NCBI GenBank assembly: GCA_024743315.1
Contig: JANSWU010000001.1
Span: forward strand, 682,001 to 746,000
Length of the DNA stretch: 64,000 bases
Source of the DNA: Hyphomonadaceae bacterium
Lineage (GTDB): Bacteria > Pseudomonadota > Alphaproteobacteria > Caulobacterales > Hyphomonadaceae
Reading direction: 5' to 3'
In this document: one piece after another, positions 27,721 to 36,168 of the stretch
Layout: the number at the start of each line of letters is the position of its first letter
Numbering within the stretch: the stretch's first letter is position 1
Program-made: the position numbers and the translations under genes
Notes under the pieces: generated by a model
Database searches by the model: none
The model's input: the letters and a program-made list of their open reading frames with translations, nothing else
Told to the model about the DNA's origin: nothing

Positions 27721-27844
27721 GTTCGATCTCCGTCCGCACTTCGCCCGGTTCAGGCTTGTGCGCATTGACGGAGTTTCCAAGCCACCAGAGCGTGGCGAGG
27801 ACAGCCACGATCAGCAGGGCCAAAAGAATAAGCCATTTTCGCAT
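27710..27844 (-). CDS. 44-residue single-span membrane protein
   Basis: ATG at 27844 opens a 44-codon frame ending at 27710. It has a basic start (MRKW), one strong membrane helix (LILLALLIVAVLATLWWLG) and a hydrophilic tail with NAHKPEPGEVRTEIEHVL. The 11-nt overlap with the next gene's start and same-strand position support coupling and therefore real translation. Divergent from aroK, with 93 nt between starts. Role unknown; perhaps an anchor partner of the secreted helical protein. Confidence 0.65.
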   Translation of the reverse strand: MRKWLILLALLIVAVLATLWWLGNSVNAHKPEPGEVRTEIEHVL

Positions 27845-27937
27845 CAGGGTTTTGCCTTTCGCATGCGTTCGCCAAGGTCAAAGATTGCCGTATCCGCTTC
27901 GTCTGTATAGGACAGGTTGGGCGGACCCGAAAAGACC

Positions 27938-28513
27938 ATGGCTGAAGACCGATCTAGTACCTTGAAAACCGACAGAAATGAGGCGCCTTGGGCAGATCGC
28001 ACAGTTGCTTTGGTGGGACTGATGGGCGCCGGTAAATCCACAGTGGGGCGTCGCCTGGCTGAAAAGCTTAAACGCCCCTTTGTCGACAGTGATGACGAAA
28101 TTGAGAAAGCTGCAGGCCTCTCGGTGGCAGACATTTTTGCTTTGCATGGCGAAGAGGAGTTTCGCCGGGTCGAACACAAAGTCTTGACCCGGCTCCTGAG
28201 CGGTCCGCCACAAGTCCTGGCCACGGGGGGCGGGGCCTACTTGAATGAAAACACGCGTGACCTGATGCGCGAGAAGGCCGTGACCATCTGGTTGAATGCG
28301 GACCTCGAAACCCTGTGGAAGCGGGTGTCGCGGCGCAATCATCGCCCGCTTTTGCGCCGTCCGGATGCCAAGGAAGTGCTTTCCAACTTGTTTGATCAGC
28401 GCCGTCCTATATATGAGCTCGCTGATCTTACGGTCCACAGTGTGGACGGGCCGCATTCGAAGACGGTCACCTCAATTCTTAAGGCTCTGGAGACATGGAC
28501 GCCGACACCCTGA
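27938..28513 (+). CDS. aroK: Shikimate kinase
   Basis: Phosphorylates shikimate at the 3-hydroxyl in the common aromatic pathway. The 191-residue P-loop kinase has Walker A GLMGAGKSTVG, the shikimate-binding DSDDEIE and RVEHKVL arginine, the substrate loop ATGGGAY, and lid RRNHRPLL. A 25-residue N-terminal extension precedes the core. ATG 27938 is preferred over TTG 27917. It overlaps aroB by 19 nt, starting a long rightward operon. Confidence 0.96.
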   Translation: MAEDRSSTLKTDRNEAPWADRTVALVGLMGAGKSTVGRRLAEKLKRPFVDSDDEIEKAAGLSVADIFALHGEEEFRRVEHKVLTRLLSGPPQVLATGGGAYLNENTRDLMREKAVTIWLNADLETLWKRVSRRNHRPLLRRPDAKEVLSNLFDQRRPIYELADLTVHSVDGPHSKTVTSILKALETWTPTP

Positions 28514-29628
28514 CCGAGCCAACTCAAGTCCGCGTAGAGCTGGGCGATCGTTCTTATGACATACTGATCGGTGCTGACCTGTTGGCACAAGCAAGCGCGC
28601 ATATATCGCCTTTCTTGAAACAGGACCGTGTTTTCATAGTCAGCGACGAGACGGTCTGGCGGCTGCATGGTGACGCGCTCAACGCCACGTTTTCAAAGGC
28701 GGGGCTCTCAGTCATTGAGAAGATTCTTCCGGCCGGCGAGAGCACAAAGAGTTGGACGCTATTGGGTGAAACGCTGGATTGGCTGCTCGAACATGGTGCC
28801 AGCCGAGACGATGTGCTGATCGCGTTTGGCGGCGGGGTCATCGGAGACCTTACCGGATTTGCCGCCTCCATGCTGAAGCGCGGCATGCAGTTCATCCAGA
28901 TCCCGACGACGCTGCTCGCTCAGGTCGACAGTTCCGTCGGCGGTAAGACGGCGGTGAATGCGCGCCATGGTAAGAATCTGATTGGCGCCTTTTACCAGCC
29001 ACGCCTGGTGCTTGCCGATACGAGCGTGCTTGCCACCCTGCCCGACCGCGAACGCCGGGCCGGATATGCGGAAATCATCAAATACGGTCTGATCAATGAT
29101 CGTGCCTTTATCGACTGGCTGTCGCAACATGGCCGGGATGTGCTCGACCTGGTGCCGAACGCAATCGCCGAGGCGGTCGCGGTGTCTTGCCGATCCAAAG
29201 CCCAAATTGTTGCTCAGGATGAGCAAGAAGGCGGGGTACGTGCGGTGCTGAATCTGGGTCACACGTTCGGGCACGCGTTGGAAGCAGAGAACGGCTATGG
29301 GCCTGATTTGTTGCATGGCGAAGCGGTCGGCACGGGCATGGTTTTGGCGCTGCGCTACTCGGCCCGGCTCGGGCTGATGCCGGAAAGCGAGGCGGAACGG
29401 GGCGCGAACCTGATCGCGCAGTCGGGACTGACGGCCAATCTCGGAGCTCTGCCGGGCGGACCGTATGACAGCGCCGCCCTGGTCGAAGCCATGCGTCAGG
29501 ACAAGAAGGCGCGCGGCGGAAAAGTGCCTCTGATTCTTGCAAAAGGCTTGGGAGAGGCCTTTATCTACCCGAACGCAGACCTGTCAGACGTACAGGACTT
29601 TCTACAAGAGGAGCTGCAAAAAAGCTGA
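28495..29628 (+). CDS. aroB: 3-dehydroquinate synthase
   Basis: Converts DAHP to 3-dehydroquinate with NAD and a divalent metal. The 377-residue protein shows GGGVIGDLTGFAAS, IPTTLLAQVDSSVGGKTAVN, the metal-site Glu in YAEIIKYGLI and two His in LGHTFGHALE and LLHGEAVGTGM. The 19-nt overlap with aroK and the TGATG junction with the next gene indicate translational coupling. Confidence 0.97.
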   Translation: MDADTLTEPTQVRVELGDRSYDILIGADLLAQASAHISPFLKQDRVFIVSDETVWRLHGDALNATFSKAGLSVIEKILPAGESTKSWTLLGETLDWLLEHGASRDDVLIAFGGGVIGDLTGFAASMLKRGMQFIQIPTTLLAQVDSSVGGKTAVNARHGKNLIGAFYQPRLVLADTSVLATLPDRERRAGYAEIIKYGLINDRAFIDWLSQHGRDVLDLVPNAIAEAVAVSCRSKAQIVAQDEQEGGVRAVLNLGHTFGHALEAENGYGPDLLHGEAVGTGMVLALRYSARLGLMPESEAERGANLIAQSGLTANLGALPGGPYDSAALVEAMRQDKKARGGKVPLILAKGLGEAFIYPNADLSDVQDFLQEELQKS

Positions 29629-30905
29629 TGATTATCGGCACGTTAGTCACCATCCTGGTGCTCATAAGCATGTCCGGGTTCTTCTCCGGATCGGAAACCG
29701 CTCTCACCGCAGCCAGCCGCGCGCGTATGCACCAGCTGGAAAAAGACGGCGATAAGCGCGCCAGCCTGGTCAACAAATTGATTTCGGACCGTGAACGCCT
29801 AATCGGGGCGATTCTGCTCGGCAACAATCTCGTCAACATTCTTGCTTCGGCGCTGGCGACCAGCCTGTTTGTCAGCCTGATGCCGGGACCAACCGGCGTG
29901 GCCACGGCAACAGCGGTGATGACGGTCCTGGTCCTGGTCTTCGCTGAGGTTCTGCCCAAGACCTATGCGATTACCCGGCCGGACGCGATGGCGATGTCCG
30001 TGGCCCGCCCGATTTCCTGGTTCGTGGCAATTGCCAGCTGGATTGTCACCGGCATTCAGGCGATTGTGAACACCACATTGCGGCTGATCGGCGTGAAACC
30101 ACCGGATGATGCGGTTACTGCAGAAGACGATATTCGCGGCACGATTGACCTGCACCATTCTGAAGAAGGTCTCGATGCCAAGAATCGTCACCGTCTTGTC
30201 GGCGCCCTCGATTTAAAGGACATGACTGTCGAAGAGGTGATGATCCATCGTAAGAACATCACCATGATCGATGCCGATCAGACCGCTGATGCGATCGTCC
30301 GGCAGGCCTTGGCCAGTCCGCACACCCGCTTGCCTTTGTTCCGCGGCGATCAGGAAGAGATCGTCGGCATCCTGCACGTGAAAGACCTGTTGCGCGCAAT
30401 TGTCGGTAATAATGGCAAGACGTCCGGTCTGGACATTCTCGAGATCTGCCGGGATCCCTGGTTCATCCCAGAGACCACTGCGGCGGAAGATCAGCTCGAC
30501 CTATTCCTGAAAAAGCGCAGCCATTTTGCCCTCGTCGTCGACGAGTATGGTGCGTTGCAAGGACTGGTCACGTTGGAAGATATTCTTGAGGAAATTGTAG
30601 GCGATATTCGCGATGAACACGATGTGGTCGTCCGTGGGGTACGTCCGCAATCGGATGGCTCGGTCTATGTCGAAGGTGGGGTTACGATTCGAGACCTGAA
30701 CCGCGCCATGGGTTGGGAGCTTCCAGACGAAGAAGCGGTGACCATTGCTGGCCTTGTCATTCATGAGGCGCAGACGATTCCTGAACCCGGCCAACGCTTT
30801 GCCTTTTACGGCTATCGCTTCGACATTGCCCGCAAGAACCGCAATCAGATCACAGGCCTCAAAGTCATGCCGATGCGCGAGGAGCGCGACGGCGCCGATG
30901 CGTAA
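29628..30905 (+). CDS. HlyC/CorC-family membrane protein (CNNM domain, CBS pair, CorC_HlyC domain)
   Basis: A 425-residue inner-membrane protein proposed to take part in Mg/Co handling. The CNNM (DUF21) domain with four helices covers about 1-150 (ISMSGFFSGSETALTAASRARM is the family signature region). A CBS pair spans about 205-340 (RLPLFRGDQEEIVGILHVKDLL; FALVVDEYGALQGLVTLEDI). The C-terminal CorC_HlyC domain extends from about 350 to the end. The start overlaps the aroB stop (TGATG). Its neighbour aroB is a common association in this class. Confidence 0.92.
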   Translation: MIIGTLVTILVLISMSGFFSGSETALTAASRARMHQLEKDGDKRASLVNKLISDRERLIGAILLGNNLVNILASALATSLFVSLMPGPTGVATATAVMTVLVLVFAEVLPKTYAITRPDAMAMSVARPISWFVAIASWIVTGIQAIVNTTLRLIGVKPPDDAVTAEDDIRGTIDLHHSEEGLDAKNRHRLVGALDLKDMTVEEVMIHRKNITMIDADQTADAIVRQALASPHTRLPLFRGDQEEIVGILHVKDLLRAIVGNNGKTSGLDILEICRDPWFIPETTAAEDQLDLFLKKRSHFALVVDEYGALQGLVTLEDILEEIVGDIRDEHDVVVRGVRPQSDGSVYVEGGVTIRDLNRAMGWELPDEEAVTIAGLVIHEAQTIPEPGQRFAFYGYRFDIARKNRNQITGLKVMPMREERDGADA

Positions 30906-31575
30906 GTTCGAAGACATTCTGAACCTCGCCGCAAAGCATCACGGCGCGCCGGACCAAGTCCTGGCGATGGCTGAGAATGAGTTTGGTGTCGCAGATGCAA
31001 AGGCGGTCAGCGATGACCGCTACCTGGCGGAGATGGCGAAAGCCGTCTTCAGCGCTGGGTTCAGCTGGAAAGTCATCCGCAATAAGTGGCCCGGTTTTGA
31101 GACGGCATTTGAGGGCTTTCAGCCGCATCGTGTCGCCTTCTATGCGGACGAAGACCTTGATCGACTGCTGTCTGATGCTGCGATTGTTCGCAATGGTCAG
31201 AAGATCACGGCGACGATTGAGAATGCGCGCTTTATCGTCACTACCGCCAAAGACCATGGCAGCTTTGGCGGATTCTTGGCGCAATGGCCGGAAGATGATC
31301 AGGCCGGTCTGCTGGCCTATCTTGGCAAGAATGGCTCACGCTTAGGGGGCGCGACGGCGCAATATTTCCTGCGCTTTTCCGGCTATGATGCTTGGATCGC
31401 ATCAAAGGATGTGTGCGCGGCCCTGATGCGCGAAGGGGTGCTGGACAAGCCAAGCGCGACCAGTAAGACGGCGCTCAAGCAGGTCGATGCCGCGTTCACC
31501 GAACTGCACCGGCAATCAGGTCTGCCGCGCGCCACCCTGTCGCGAATTTTGGCGCTCTCGATTGGACCGTCCTGA
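30898..31575 (+). CDS. 3-methyladenine-DNA-glycosylase-I-like protein
   Basis: A 225-residue helical protein matching the core of the Tag family: MAKAVFSAGFSWKVIRNKWP, FQPHRVAFYADEDLDRLL and IVRNGQKITATIENARF follow the Tag pattern closely. The N-terminal Cys-x-Trp and YHDxEWG block that carries the catalytic Glu and zinc Cys of true Tag is missing, so base excision by the known mechanism is doubtful. It may be a diverged DNA-binding or repair protein. It overlaps corC by 8 nt and trmD by 1 nt (TGATG). Confidence 0.8.
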   Translation: MRKFEDILNLAAKHHGAPDQVLAMAENEFGVADAKAVSDDRYLAEMAKAVFSAGFSWKVIRNKWPGFETAFEGFQPHRVAFYADEDLDRLLSDAAIVRNGQKITATIENARFIVTTAKDHGSFGGFLAQWPEDDQAGLLAYLGKNGSRLGGATAQYFLRFSGYDAWIASKDVCAALMREGVLDKPSATSKTALKQVDAAFTELHRQSGLPRATLSRILALSIGPS

Positions 31576-32300
31576 TGTTTCAGGCAAGTTTCATCACGCT
31601 CTATCCGGACGCCTTTCCCGGTCCGCTCGGTGTCTCGATCCTCGACCGTGCTCAGCGCGACGGCCTATGGGCGCTGGAGACGGTCGACTTGCGAACCTTC
31701 GGTCTCGGCAAACACAGGCAAGTTGATGAAAAGCCAGCGGGCGGCGGCGCCGGACTGGTCTTGAGGCCAGATGTTGCCGCGGCTGCGATCGATTCGGTGA
31801 ATGCTGGAGATCGGCCGGTGATTTATCCAAGTCCACGCGGCATGCCTTTCACTCAATCCCTGGCGAGAGACTGGGCCGTTGGCCCGGGCCTGGTGTTTTT
31901 CTGCGGCCGCTTTGAAGGCCTCGACCAACGGGTGATCGAAAAACGCAATATGATCGAGGTGTCGCTGGGCGACTTTGTCCTTGCGGGCGGCGAAGTGGCA
32001 GCGATGGCAATGCTCGAGGCGACCTTGCGTTTGATCCCCGGTGTGGCCGGCAACCAGGCCTCGGTCGAGGACGAAAGTTTCAGTGACGGACGGCTCGAAT
32101 ATCCGCACTACACATTGCCAAGACGATGGGAAAACGAACCCACACCAGAGGTTTTGCTGTCGGGGGATCACAAAGCTGTCAAAGCCTGGAGGAATCAGCA
32201 GAGTGAGGCATTGACAAAAGCCCGCCGACCCGATTTATGGGCGGCTTCCCGAAATGGACCCAATTTGCGAGCGTCGGAGACGGACGATGAACATGATTGA
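31575..32300 (+). CDS. trmD: tRNA (guanine-N1)-methyltransferase
   Basis: Methylates G37 of tRNAs next to the anticodon to prevent frameshifting. The 241-residue SPOUT enzyme has [19 protein letters not shown] at the start, the AdoMet knot region [27 protein letters not shown], and [12 protein letters not shown]. In most bacteria it follows rpsP and rimM; here it follows a glycosylase-like gene in the aroK operon. The 3' end overlaps rplS by 14 nt. Confidence 0.97.
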   Translation: MFQASFITLYPDAFPGPLGVSILDRAQRDGLWALETVDLRTFGLGKHRQVDEKPAGGGAGLVLRPDVAAAAIDSVNAGDRPVIYPSPRGMPFTQSLARDWAVGPGLVFFCGRFEGLDQRVIEKRNMIEVSLGDFVLAGGEVAAMAMLEATLRLIPGVAGNQASVEDESFSDGRLEYPHYTLPRRWENEPTPEVLLSGDHKAVKAWRNQQSEALTKARRPDLWAASRNGPNLRASETDDEHD

Positions 32301-32856
32301 ACAGCTCGAAGCTGAAGAAGTTGCCCGCGTCACCGCTGGCAAAACCATCCCAGAATTTTCGCCAGGCGACACGCTTTCTGTAAACGTGCGCATCAAGGAA
32401 GGCGACCGTGAGCGTGTGCAGCGCTATGAAGGCGTGTGCATTGCCCGCGCTGGCCAAGGCCTCAATGAGAACTTTACGGTGCGCAAGATCTCCTTCGGTG
32501 AGGGCGTCGAGCGGGTGTTCCCGGTCGTTTCGCCGATGATTGAAAGCATTGAAGTGAAGCGGAAGGGCCGCGTGCGCCGCGCCAAGCTATACTATCTGCG
32601 CGATCGCCGCGGTAAATCTGCCCGTATTGCTGAGCGGACGACCGGCCACGGCATGGAAACCACAGAAATCACAACCACCAAGACCGAGCTGCGCCGTCAG
32701 CGCGACGCCGCGAAAATCGCACGTCGCGAAGAGGCGGCGAAGGAGCGCGATGCAGCAGCCAAGGCGAAAGCTGCAGAAGAAGCTGCAGCCGCAGCCGCAG
32801 CAGAGGCTGAAGCGGCCGCAGCAGACGCAGCCCCGGAAGGTGACGCCGAAGCATAG
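32287..32856 (+). CDS. rplS: 50S ribosomal protein L19 with long Ala/Glu/Lys tail
   Basis: L19 lies at the subunit interface. The conserved protein is residues 1-120 ([55 protein letters not shown]). Residues 125-189 are a low-complexity tail rich in Ala, Glu, Lys and Asp ([20 protein letters not shown]), longer than in E. coli L19 (115 residues) though extended tails occur in alphaproteobacteria. ATG 32287 overlaps the trmD end. A strong terminator follows. Confidence 0.97.
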   Translation: MNMIEQLEAEEVARVTAGKTIPEFSPGDTLSVNVRIKEGDRERVQRYEGVCIARAGQGLNENFTVRKISFGEGVERVFPVVSPMIESIEVKRKGRVRRAKLYYLRDRRGKSARIAERTTGHGMETTEITTTKTELRRQRDAAKIARREEAAKERDAAAKAKAAEEAAAAAAAEAEAAAADAAPEGDAEA

Positions 32857-32880
32857 TTCAGCTTCTGAACCCAGATTGAA

Positions 32881-32911
32881 GAAACCCCGCACTTCGGTGT
32901 GGGGTTTTTTG
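32881..32911 (+). terminator. Rho-independent terminator of the aroK-rplS operon
   Basis: CCCCGCAC-TTCG-GTGTGGGG, an 8-bp stem (one G-T pair) with a stable TTCG loop, flanked by AAAA before and TTTTTTG after. It ends the long aroK...rplS run. Confidence 0.95.
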
Positions 32912-33159
32912 TGTTTTCAACTCCGATGCGATCATTTTCTGGAACCTTCTTAGGGATTTGGAAGCCAATTAAATCCCGCAAAACACTATGGATTTTTCTC
33001 GTATGGGGCGAATCCGTTTGGTTTGAACTGTTTCATTTCATATACGAAATGGTCGGCGCAATTTTTGCGTCGCGACTGCGGTTGTCCCGAAATGGGTCGG
33101 GCCATGGAGATCTGAGAACTCTTGTGGCGATGAGGGCCGCATTAAAGGGGAAGAGGAAT
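32912..33159. other. Non-coding leader of the repeat-protein gene
   Basis: After the L19 terminator there is an AT-richer stretch with no supported gene on either strand. It contains an 18-bp palindrome (33034-33051) and, just before the next gene, the ribosome binding site AAGAGGAA. It is the promoter and leader region of the repeat protein; no convincing -35/-10 pair could be fixed by eye. Confidence 0.5.
33034..33051. promoter_or_regulatory. Perfect palindrome, candidate operator
   Basis: CATTTC-ATATAC-GAAATG is a perfect 6+6 inverted repeat 109 nt upstream of the repeat-protein ATG in the only non-coding gap before it. Its size suits a dimeric regulator; no factor can be named. Confidence 0.3.
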
Positions 33160-34566
33160 ATGAAACTTTCAAAGTCGATTTTGATCGGCGCCGCCGCGAT
33201 CAGTCTGCTGCCAGTATCGGCCTTTGCCGATGGGGACAGCAAGAGCTGGGACGGCCAGGCGGCCGGTGAACGCTACACCGCATCCGGATCATCCACCGCA
33301 GACCGCGTCCTGACCGATGATGAGATTCGCGACATCATCACCCGCGCCGGCGCGAATGATGAAAATGCAGATGTCCGTTATCTTGGTGGCCCGGAAGCTG
33401 CGATCGAAACCACGATGTGCTGCGAGAATGTCGAAGAGCAGGTTGAGACGCGCACCGAGATTGAAGAGACCACCGAATATATCGACGCTGTCACCCGGCG
33501 TGACATCATTCAGCCGGTCCAGCGCACGCTGATCCAGCCGATCACCCGGGAAGTGCTGCAAGGCTCTGTCGAAGACATTACCGAAGATCGGGTTTATGAG
33601 ACCAATCGCCTCGACACCAGGATTGAACGCGACGATGTACCTGCCGTGGTCGAGAATTATATCCCGCAGGTCACGACCGAAAACGTCGAAGAAGTCACCG
33701 AGACTTACTATGACGTGCTGACCAGCCGCGAGATCATCCAGCCGGTAGAGCGCACGACCGTGGTGCCGGTTCAGCGCCGGATTATCCGCCCGGTCACCGA
33801 AACCGTGACGAACGAGATTCGGTATGAAACCCGCACGGCACCAGTTCAGCGTGAAACCATCGAGATCCCGGCAACGATCGAGAATGTGACGGAAGAGGTC
33901 ACGACGATCACCGAAGAGCAGCTGACCGAAAAAGTCATTCCTTACACTGCTGAGCGCAATATCTATCAACCGCGAACGATCACCACGATCCAACCGGTTG
34001 AGCGCCAGATCCTGCGTGGCACAACGGAAAGCATTACCGAGCCAACGCGGTACGAGGAAGAGCGTCTCCCGCTCCGGGTCGAAACAGAGGAAGCGCCAAA
34101 TATCGTCGAGACGATCACGCCAAAAGTGACGGAGCGGACGATTCTGGAAGTTGAAGATGTCTATATCGACAATGTCACGCGCAACGTAATCCAACCGGTC
34201 GTGGTCACCACGATCCAGCCGGTGGTCAAGGAAGTGCTGAAGGGCCGGACCGAGACCATCACCAATGCGACCCGCTACGAGACAGAAACCCTCGCGACGA
34301 TCACCGAATCCGTGATGGTGCCAGATACGGTCGTGAATTACATTCCGCAGGTCACCGAAGAGTATCAGGAAGAGTATTCTGAAACGCATTTCGAAGCGGT
34401 GACACAGCGCGATATTTATCAGCCGGTGGTACGTAAAATCATCCAGCCGATCGAAATTCGTAAGATGAACCCGAAACACGAAACCGTAACCAATCCAACA
34501 CGTTACGAAACGGTTCGGGCCAGTCTGGTGGTGCTGAATATCGGCTCACCTTGTTATTGCGACTGA
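33160..34566 (+). CDS. Secreted protein made of five 76-residue Val/Ile/Pro/Glu-rich repeats
   Basis: A 468-residue exported protein (signal peptide MKLSKSILIGAAAISLLPVS, cut near AFAD). From about residue 110 it consists of five repeats. The anchor I-[IYV]-Q-P has its Gln at 118, 194, 270, 345 and 421, and the Tyr of an [RV]YE anchor is at 146, 222, 298, 373 and 449, so the period is 75-76 residues. Each unit has a second (I/V)xP motif 8 residues after the first, then Glu/Thr-rich strands. Cysteines occur only before the array (CC at 87-88) and at the end (PCYCD). ATG 33160 has GAGG upstream. I know no bacterial family for it; function unknown, probably a periplasmic or surface structural protein. 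Confidence 0.88.
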   Translation: MKLSKSILIGAAAISLLPVSAFADGDSKSWDGQAAGERYTASGSSTADRVLTDDEIRDIITRAGANDENADVRYLGGPEAAIETTMCCENVEEQVETRTEIEETTEYIDAVTRRDIIQPVQRTLIQPITREVLQGSVEDITEDRVYETNRLDTRIERDDVPAVVENYIPQVTTENVEEVTETYYDVLTSREIIQPVERTTVVPVQRRIIRPVTETVTNEIRYETRTAPVQRETIEIPATIENVTEEVTTITEEQLTEKVIPYTAERNIYQPRTITTIQPVERQILRGTTESITEPTRYEEERLPLRVETEEAPNIVETITPKVTERTILEVEDVYIDNVTRNVIQPVVVTTIQPVVKEVLKGRTETITNATRYETETLATITESVMVPDTVVNYIPQVTEEYQEEYSETHFEAVTQRDIYQPVVRKIIQPIEIRKMNPKHETVTNPTRYETVRASLVVLNIGSPCYCD

Positions 34567-34598
34567 TTTAGTCAGGGCGTTCGCGCGCCCTGATTAAA
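34567..34598 (+). terminator. 13-bp hairpin directly after the repeat-protein stop
   Basis: TTTAGTCAGGGCG and CGCCCTGATTAAA pair over 13 bp (one G-T) with a 6-nt loop, starting 1 nt after the stop codon. The A-rich and T-rich feet make it a plausible bidirectional intrinsic terminator, although no long T-run follows. Confidence 0.65.
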
Positions 34599-34638
34599 CC
34601 CTGAGCTGGTCGCAGAACGCGGCCCGCTCATCTCTCTA

Positions 34639-34699
34639 GGCTCGCGTATTGAGCCAAATTGCTACGAGAAGGCGTTGGGGTTTTCCCCAGCGCCTTTTT
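34639..34699 (+). promoter_or_regulatory. Second hairpin pair with terminator in the leuC leader (attenuator candidate)
   Basis: GGCTC-N7-GAGCC (34639-34655) is followed by AAGGCGTTGGGG-TTTT-CCCCAGCGCCTT and TTT (34669-34699), a 12-bp GC-rich intrinsic terminator. It lies after the repeat-protein terminator and 68 nt before leuC. A terminator in this place can be a back-up terminator, the end of a small RNA, or a leucine-operon attenuator. No leader peptide with a run of Leu codons was found, so the attenuator reading is unproven. Confidence 0.5.
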
Positions 34700-34767
34700 G
34701 CTTGCTTTGACGGCTTGCCGAACGGGCATTTGCATGCTGATACACCCGGCTGGAAAGGTCGAAGAAT

Positions 34768-36168
34768 ATGCCCGGTCAAACGCTGTATGATAAAATCTGG
34801 AATCAACACGTGGTTCGCGAGGATGCCGCCACTGGTGAGGCGCTGCTCTTTATTGACCTCCATCTCATTCACGAAGTCACCACACCGCAAGCCTTTGCCG
34901 GGTTGAAAGCGGCGGGCCGCCCGGTCCGTCGGCCAGATCTGACGCTGGCGGTCGCCGATCATAATACACCGACCGAGGGCCAGGCGCGCGGTCTGGACGG
35001 GGTTCTTGATGAGGCCGCGCGCAACCAGCTTGCAGCCTTGACCCGGAACGTCGCCGAACATGGCATCGAATTCTTCCCAATGGGTCATATCAATAATGGC
35101 ATTGTCCATGTTGTTGGCCCGGAACAAGGGCGTACCCAGCCGGGCATGACAATTGTTTGCGGCGACAGCCATACCAGCACGCATGGCGCCTTTGGGGCGC
35201 TGGCGCATGGCATCGGCACGTCTGAAGTGGAGCATGTGCTGGCGACCCAGACCTTGCGGGCGCGCAAGATGAAAAACATGGCGGTGAATGTTTCCGGGCT
35301 GCTCCCCGACGGGGTCACCGCCAAGGATCTAGCGCTGCATCTGATCGCCAAGATCGGCACGGCGGGTGGCACGGGCTGTGTGATGGAATATCGCGGCGAG
35401 GCGATCCGGTCGCTGTCCATGGAAGGGCGGATGACGCTCTGCAACCTGTCCATTGAGGGCGGAGCGCGGGCAGGCCTGATCGCGCCGGATCAAACCACGT
35501 TTGACTATATGAAAGGTCGCCCGGCGAGTCCGAAAGGCGGCGCCTGGGAGATTGCTGAGCGGCATTGGCAAACTTTGTTCTCGGATGATGATGCGGTTTG
35601 GGATCATGTCATAGAGATTGAAGCGGCAGAGATTGAACCGACCGTGACCTGGGGCACCAGCCCTGAACAAGCCATCCCACTATCAGGCTCGATTCCGAAC
35701 CCAGCCACGATGAGCGACCCCGTCAAGAAAGCAGCTGCCGAACGGGCGCTTGACTATATGGGGCTTGAGGCTGGAGCAAAGCTGGCCGGGACACCGGTCC
35801 AGCGTGTGTTTATTGGATCCTGCACCAATTCCCGGATTGAGGACTTACGCACCGTTGCGGAGGTCGCGAGGACGGGCCATGTCGCTGAGGGTGTGCGGGC
35901 GATGATCGTGCCGGGCTCGGGCCTGGTGCGGGCGCAGGCTGAATCTGAGGGGCTGGATGAAGTGTTCCAGGCGGCCGGGTTTGAATGGCGCGAGCCCGGC
36001 TGTTCCATGTGCCTCGGCATGAACCCAGACATTCTGGCCCCAGGAGAGCGATGTGCTTCGACGTCCAATAGAAACTTTGAAGGCCGGCAAGGCCGCGGCG
36101 GACGAACCCATTTGATGAGCCCGCATCTCGCCGCCCGCGCTGCCATTACCGGAGTGATTGGCGGGTGA
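34768..36168 (+). CDS. leuC: 3-isopropylmalate dehydratase large subunit
   Basis: With LeuD isomerises 2- to 3-isopropylmalate in leucine synthesis. The 466-residue aconitase-type protein has [17 protein letters not shown], and the three 4Fe-4S ligands: Cys in FIGSCTNSR and two in GCSMCLGMN. The start [16 protein letters not shown] is family typical. The acetyltransferase gene starts within its stop codon (GTGA), so extra genes are coupled to it before leuD appears. Confidence 0.97.
   Translation: MPGQTLYDKIWNQHVVREDAATGEALLFIDLHLIHEVTTPQAFAGLKAAGRPVRRPDLTLAVADHNTPTEGQARGLDGVLDEAARNQLAALTRNVAEHGIEFFPMGHINNGIVHVVGPEQGRTQPGMTIVCGDSHTSTHGAFGALAHGIGTSEVEHVLATQTLRARKMKNMAVNVSGLLPDGVTAKDLALHLIAKIGTAGGTGCVMEYRGEAIRSLSMEGRMTLCNLSIEGGARAGLIAPDQTTFDYMKGRPASPKGGAWEIAERHWQTLFSDDDAVWDHVIEIEAAEIEPTVTWGTSPEQAIPLSGSIPNPATMSDPVKKAAAERALDYMGLEAGAKLAGTPVQRVFIGSCTNSRIEDLRTVAEVARTGHVAEGVRAMIVPGSGLVRAQAESEGLDEVFQAAGFEWREPGCSMCLGMNPDILAPGERCASTSNRNFEGRQGRGGRTHLMSPHLAARAAITGVIGG

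Noticed and set aside
32726-32840. Tandem short repeats in the 3' end of rplS as a possible VNTR or CRISPR-like array
   Set aside because: It is simply GCA/GCC/GAA codon redundancy encoding the Ala/Glu/Lys tail of L19; no spacers or conserved repeat unit.
33289-34479. Long open frame antisense to the repeat protein
   Set aside because: Produced by the regular codon pattern of the repeats (His/Arg/Asp/Leu-rich mirror translation); no start signal and no protein-like domain.
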